Shown piece by piece: positions 60,603 to 64,000 of a stretch of 64,000 nt of DNA (position 1 is the stretch's first letter; each line of letters starts with the position of its first letter). Under the pieces are notes generated by a model that saw only the letters and a program-made list of their open reading frames with translations, did no database searches and had not been told where the DNA came from. A program made the position numbers and the translations under genes. This DNA is from JAMLIN01 sp964476625. Lineage in GTDB: Bacteria > Pseudomonadota > Gammaproteobacteria > Burkholderiales > Burkholderiaceae_E. The stretch lies in NCBI GenBank assembly GCA_964476625.1, contig CAYZBJ010000009.1, positions 6,816 through 70,815 on the forward strand, read 5' to 3'.

Positions 60603-61181
60603 TCATGGCGAGGCGACGAGGAGGCGAAAACGCACCAGCACCTGGTCGGCGAGGATCGAGGTGTCGCGCCATTCGCCATCGCCGATGCCGAAGGCAAGCC
60701 GCGATATCGGCACCTCGCCCTCGAAGATCGACTTGCCGTCGGCCTGCTGCACGGTGAACGGCCCGCGAAGCTCGGCGCTGTGGCCCTTCATCTCGAGCCG
60801 CCCGGCGAATTCGTAGCGCCCCCCGGCGCCCGGCGTCGCGCCGCTCGCCTCGAAGATCGCCTGCGGATGCCGGGCCACATCGAACCATTCCGGGCGCCGG
60901 GTCTCGGCGGCGTACTCCTCGGCGCCGGGGCCCAGCTCGAAGCTGGCGGTGTCGATCACGATCCGCGCCCGCGCGTTCGCGGGGTCGGCGGGATCGAAGT
61001 CCACCGTCGCGTCGAAACGGGCGAAGCGGCCTTCGACCGGTACCCCCATCTGGGTGAACACCGCCTTGACATGGCTGGCATCTGCCGCCGTACCGGATTG
61101 CGCGCCGGCCAGGCCGACGAGGGCCACGAGGGCAGCGGCCGCGAACAGGCCGGCGAGGCGCCGGCGATACATCCGGATCAT
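60603..61181 (-). CDS. YceI family periplasmic protein (second, in marR-cybB-yceI operon)
   Basis: A 192-residue YceI-like protein with signal peptide (RLAGLFAAAALVALVGLAGA) and the domain motif ASHVKAVFTQMGVPVEGRFA. It is only distantly similar to the other YceI gene 58 bp downstream. Its ATG overlaps the cytochrome b561 stop (ATGA), so they are coupled. Pairing of b561 and YceI suggests quinone-linked electron transfer. Confidence 0.9.
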   Translation of the reverse strand: MIRMYRRRLAGLFAAAALVALVGLAGAQSGTAADASHVKAVFTQMGVPVEGRFARFDATVDFDPADPANARARIVIDTASFELGPGAEEYAAETRRPEWFDVARHPQAIFEASGATPGAGGRYEFAGRLEMKGHSAELRGPFTVQQADGKSIFEGEVPISRLAFGIGDGEWRDTSILADQVLVRFRLLVASP

Positions 61182-61786
61182 CGGGAGGTCTCCATGGTGG
61201 GGTTCCTGCGCCAGCGCGGCAGCATGCGCAGCAGCGTCTCGTCGCGGTCGAAAAGGTGGTGCTTGAGGGCGGCCGCAACGTGGATCACGACGAGGGTGGC
61301 AAGGGTCCAGTTGAGCCACTGGTGGACCTGGACCAACACATCCTTGAGGGCCGCGTCGGGAGCGACGAGATCGGGCAGCGGCACCAGGCCGAGCCACACC
61401 GTCGTGACCCCGGCTGCGGAGCTGTACAGCCAGCCCGACAGGGGTATCGCGACCAGCAGGGCATAGAGCCCGGCATGGCCGAGCCTCGCCGCCCGGCGCT
61501 GCCAGGCCGGCATCGGCAACAGCGCGGGCGCCGGCCTGTACAGGCGCCAGGCCAGCCGGATCCAGGCGAGGAAAAACACCGTCACCCCGATCCACTTGTG
61601 CCAGGAGACGAGTTGCAGCTTGCGCGGCGACAGGCGCATGTCGACCATCAGCAGCCCGATCGCGAAGCCGGTGATCACCAGCGCGGCGACGAGCCAGTGC
61701 AGGCCGATCGCAACCGCGCCGTAGCGGGCCAGCGTTGCGTCGCCACGGATGTCGGCCCCCCCGTTGCCGCCCATGCCGCCATTCAT
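61178..61786 (-). CDS. Cytochrome b561 (CybB-like)
   Basis: A four-helix di-haem membrane cytochrome of 202 residues. His ligands are in YGAVAIGLHWLVAALVI, LVSWHKWIGVTVF, GLYALLVAIPLSGWL and VHQWLNWTLATLVVIHVAAAL, the CybB pattern. CybB proteins move electrons from ubiquinol, e.g. to superoxide. Start overlaps the MarR stop and its stop overlaps the YceI start, an operon with coupled translation. Confidence 0.93.
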   Translation of the reverse strand: MNGGMGGNGGADIRGDATLARYGAVAIGLHWLVAALVITGFAIGLLMVDMRLSPRKLQLVSWHKWIGVTVFFLAWIRLAWRLYRPAPALLPMPAWQRRAARLGHAGLYALLVAIPLSGWLYSSAAGVTTVWLGLVPLPDLVAPDAALKDVLVQVHQWLNWTLATLVVIHVAAALKHHLFDRDETLLRMLPRWRRNPTMETSR

Positions 61787-62292
61787 GCCGGTGCCTCGCC
61801 GTGCTCGTTCCGGTCGGCGGGTTCGCCCGAGGCGGTCGGGGCGGCCGCGGTGGCGAGGAAACGATCACGCAATTCGACCAACGCCCGCATGATCCGCCGG
61901 CTGCCCTCCTCGTCCAGGCCATCGAAGGCCGGGGCAAGGTGGGCGACATGCGCCGGGAATACCTGCTCGAAGCGGTCGACGCCGGCCGGGGTCAGGACAA
62001 CGATCGTGCTGCGCCCGTCGTGGGGCGCGGCGCGCCGGGACACCAGGGCGGCGGCCTCGAGCCGGTCGATGACGCCAGTCAGGGTGCCCTTGGTGATCAG
62101 GGTGCGCTGGCCGAGTTCGCGAAAGCTCATGCCCGGGGTGTTCCCGAGGGTCGCGATCACGTCGAACTGGGCCGGGGTCAGGCCGAGACGGCGCACATGC
62201 CGGGCCGACAGCGCCTCGAAGGCCTGCCAGGACTCGGCGAGCAGCCGCACGATGGCGAGGTTGGCGCGCTGTCGCAGGCCGGGATCGAGCAT
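61783..62292 (-). CDS. MarR family transcriptional regulator
   Basis: A 169-residue winged-helix regulator: LTPAQFDVIATLGNTPGMSF, recognition helix LITKGTLTGVIDRLEAAALV, wing AAPHDGRSTIVVLT. It leads the marR-cybB-yceI operon. GGAG precedes the ATG by 7 nt. An inverted repeat 16 bp upstream is its likely site. It differs from the MarR of the gentisate cluster. Confidence 0.9.
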   Translation of the reverse strand: MLDPGLRQRANLAIVRLLAESWQAFEALSARHVRRLGLTPAQFDVIATLGNTPGMSFRELGQRTLITKGTLTGVIDRLEAAALVSRRAAPHDGRSTIVVLTPAGVDRFEQVFPAHVAHLAPAFDGLDEEGSRRIMRALVELRDRFLATAAAPTASGEPADRNEHGEAPA

Positions 62293-62308
62293 GCTCTCAC
62301 TCCATGTT

Positions 62309-62328
62309 GGTCCGCATTAGTACGAACC
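62309..62328 (-). promoter_or_regulatory. Candidate MarR operator
   Basis: On the minus strand GGTTCGTACTAATGCGGACC is a 20-bp interrupted dyad (GGTTCG-N8-CGGACC, five of six arms match) with TACTAAT as possible -10, just before the MarR ATG. This suggests autoregulation. Confidence 0.5.
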
Positions 62329-62380
62329 GAGAGTGAAACCTTACACATCGATCATGGTGCAGCGTCCGAAGCCGGAACAG

Positions 62381-62484
62381 ACGGCTACGGATTCGGGCGC
62401 AGGGCAAGGCGGGGCACCGCAGACAGTACGGTCGGTACGGCAAGGCGTCCCAACGCCGTCATGCGCCCGAAGCCGGGGCCGCCG
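62381..62484. repeat. Dispersed palindromic repeat, family A, copy 3
   Basis: A 104-bp palindrome directly after the purB stop (62485-62487). Ends match as inverted repeats at about 15 of 18 positions; the inner stem GGGGCACC with GGCGTCCC has one mismatch and a G-T pair; the apex is GTAC/GTAC around GGTCG. A likely terminator of purB. Confidence 0.85.
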
Positions 62485-63864
62485 TCAGGCGCGGGCGGCG
62501 AGTTCGGCAGCGCGACCGATATAGGTGGCGGGCGTGAGCGTGCGCAGGCGACTGCGCGCCTCCTCGGGGATCTCGAGGGAATCGACGAAACGGGCGATCT
62601 CGTCGGGACCGATCGCCTTGCCGCGGGTCAGCGCCTTGAGCTTCTCGTAGGCCTCCGGCACCCCGTGCAGGCGCATCACCGTCTGGATCGGCTCGGCGAG
62701 CACTTCCCAGGCGGCGTCGAGGTCTTCGGCCAGGCGCGCCCGGTCGACCTCGAGCTTGTCGATGCCGCGCAGGGCGCTGTCGTAGCCGAGCAGCGAGTAG
62801 CCGAGCGCGACGCCGATGTTGCGCAGTACCGTCGAGTCGGTGAGGTCACGCTGCCAGCGCGAGATCGGCAGCTTCGCGGACAGGTGGCCGAGCAGCGCAT
62901 TGGCCAGTCCGAGGTTGCCCTCGGAGTTCTCGAAGTCGATCGGGTTGACCTTGTGCGGCATGGTCGATGAGCCGATCTCGCCCTCCTTGAGCCGCTGGCG
63001 GAAGTAGCCGAGCGACACATAGCCCCAGACGTCGCGGTCGAAGTCGATGAGGATGGTGTTGACCCGCGCCAGCGCATCGAAGAGCTCGGCCATGTAGTCG
63101 TGCGGCTCGATCTGGATCGTGTACGGATTGAACTCGAGCCCGAGCGACTCGACCACGCCGCGCGAGAAGGCCTCCCAGTCGATTTCCGGGCAGGCCGCGA
63201 CATGGGCGTTGTAGTTGCCGACCGCGCCGTTGAGCTTGGCGCGAATCCGCACCGCGGCCACGCCTTGGGTGGCCCGCTCGAGCCGCACCAGCACATTGGC
63301 CATTTCCTTGCCCAAGGTCGTCGGCGAGGCGGTCTGGCCGTGGGTGCGCGAGAGCATCGGCAGGCCCGCATGCTCGTGGGCGAGCGCGCGCAGGCGGGCG
63401 GCGAGCGCGGCGAGCGCCGGCAGCACGACCTCGTCGCGGGCGGCGCGCAGCATCAGCGCATGCGAGGTGTTGTTGATGTCCTCGGAAGTGCAGGAAAAAT
63501 GGATGAACTCGCTCGCGGCCAAGAGCTCGGGCTGCGCCGCGACGGTTTCGCGCAGGAAGTATTCGACTGCCTTGACGTCGTGGTTGGTGACCCGCTCGAT
63601 CGCCTTGATGCGCGCCGCCTCGGCGTCGCCGAAGCGCTCGACCACCGCCCGCAACGCGGCCCGGCCGGCCGGCGACAGCGGCGCGAAGCCGGCGATGCCT
63701 GCGTCCGACAGGGCGATCAGCCATTCCACCTCGACACGGGTGCGCTCGCGCATGAATGCGGCCTCGGAGGCCAGGCCGCGCAGGGCCGCGACCTTGCCGG
63801 CATAGCGGCCGTCGAGCGGCGACAGGGCGTTGAGTTCGAAGGACTGGCTGGCGGAAACGGTCAT
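62485..63864 (-). CDS. purB: Adenylosuccinate lyase PurB
   Basis: PurB acts twice in purine synthesis, releasing fumarate from SAICAR and adenylosuccinate. The 459-residue protein of the E. coli type starts LNALSPLDGRYAGKVAALRG. The catalytic His lies in SRTHGQTASPTTLGK and the lyase signature GSSTMPHKVNPIDFENSE is at about residues 298-315. Family A repeats lie on both sides of the gene. No near operon partner is seen. Confidence 0.97.
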   Translation of the reverse strand: MTVSASQSFELNALSPLDGRYAGKVAALRGLASEAAFMRERTRVEVEWLIALSDAGIAGFAPLSPAGRAALRAVVERFGDAEAARIKAIERVTNHDVKAVEYFLRETVAAQPELLAASEFIHFSCTSEDINNTSHALMLRAARDEVVLPALAALAARLRALAHEHAGLPMLSRTHGQTASPTTLGKEMANVLVRLERATQGVAAVRIRAKLNGAVGNYNAHVAACPEIDWEAFSRGVVESLGLEFNPYTIQIEPHDYMAELFDALARVNTILIDFDRDVWGYVSLGYFRQRLKEGEIGSSTMPHKVNPIDFENSEGNLGLANALLGHLSAKLPISRWQRDLTDSTVLRNIGVALGYSLLGYDSALRGIDKLEVDRARLAEDLDAAWEVLAEPIQTVMRLHGVPEAYEKLKALTRGKAIGPDEIARFVDSLEIPEEARSRLRTLTPATYIGRAAELAARA

Positions 63865-63936
63865 CGGTGTCGGGAATGCGGGGCGATATGGGCGAATGCT
63901 AGCACCGCCGGCCCACTCGCCGCCCCGCCGCCCCGC

Positions 63937-64000
63937 GTCGGCTTCGGATTCGGGTGCAGGACAAGGCGGGGCGCCGAAGACAGTGCGGTTGCACGGCGAG
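63937..64000. repeat. Dispersed palindromic repeat, family A, copy 4 (cut by the window end)
   Basis: The left 64 bp of a family A element: GTCGGCTTCGGATTCGGGTG, AAGGCGGGGCGCCG and the apex GTGC-GGTT-GCAC are visible. It lies upstream of purB, and the rest is beyond the window. By analogy it should end near a stop codon to the right. Confidence 0.75.

Overview
This 64 kb window is GC-rich (about 70 percent by eye), densely coded chromosomal DNA of a Gram-negative bacterium, most likely a betaproteobacterium of the Burkholderiales or a close relative. The reasons are the conserved blocks purM / hda-HAD-pcnB-folK-deoxynucleoside kinase-panC, queA-tgt-yajC-secD-secF and tamA-tamB, together with an extra infA-type gene and typical betaproteobacterial repeat elements. 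No genus can be fixed from the sequence alone. Three runs of exactly 10 N (8500-8509, 14344-14353, 16228-16237) are scaffold gaps; they break mutL once and tamB twice.

Layout. 1-7300: plsY (partial), ybaK, xerD, an AEC transporter, a hemerythrin, tsaE-amiC, a Nudix hydrolase and dedA. 7300-14200: mutL-miaA, an encapsulated-ferritin-like protein, an IF1 paralogue, recQ and a TauD-family dioxygenase. 14200-26200: the TAM complex genes tamB/tamA behind purM, then hda, a HAD phosphatase, pcnB, folK, a deoxynucleoside kinase and panC. 26200-34800: galE, then the whole phosphate regulon as two convergent blocks, thpR-phoB-phoR (+) and pstS-pstC-pstA-pstB-phoU (-), each preceded by a triple-repeat Pho box.

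34900-48400 is an accessory metabolic stretch. It holds a nitronate monooxygenase-like gene, the first two steps of the gentisate pathway (3-hydroxybenzoate 6-hydroxylase, gentisate 1,2-dioxygenase) with a MarR regulator, an MscS channel, and a manganese (yybP-ykoY) riboswitch in front of a TMEM165/UPF0016 manganese exporter. It also holds a beta-lactamase-fold persulfide-dioxygenase-like gene, an SDR / NTF2-like / HxlR group sharing a 23-bp operator-like sequence, and a LysR/pirin divergent pair. 48400-51300 is an arsenic operon, arsR-arsI-arsC-arsC-acr3, followed by a Fic AMP-transferase gene with an elaborate operator-promoter, and tRNA-Leu(CAA). 52900-58600 is queA-tgt-yajC-secDF. 58600-64000 holds respiratory and periplasmic genes (two cytochrome b561 proteins, cytochrome c', two YceI proteins, MarR) and purB.

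Three repeat families stand out. Family A (about 104 bp, four copies, three immediately after stop codons) forms an elaborate hairpin with compensatory base changes. Family B (two copies) also starts directly at a stop codon. A third cluster, between panC and galE, is built of 20-bp palindromic units of the REP/RAYT kind. The most interesting undescribed signals are family A, the shared operator of the SDR/NTF2/HxlR group, the operator array of the Fic gene, and the ferritin-like protein that has no encapsulin shell gene nearby.
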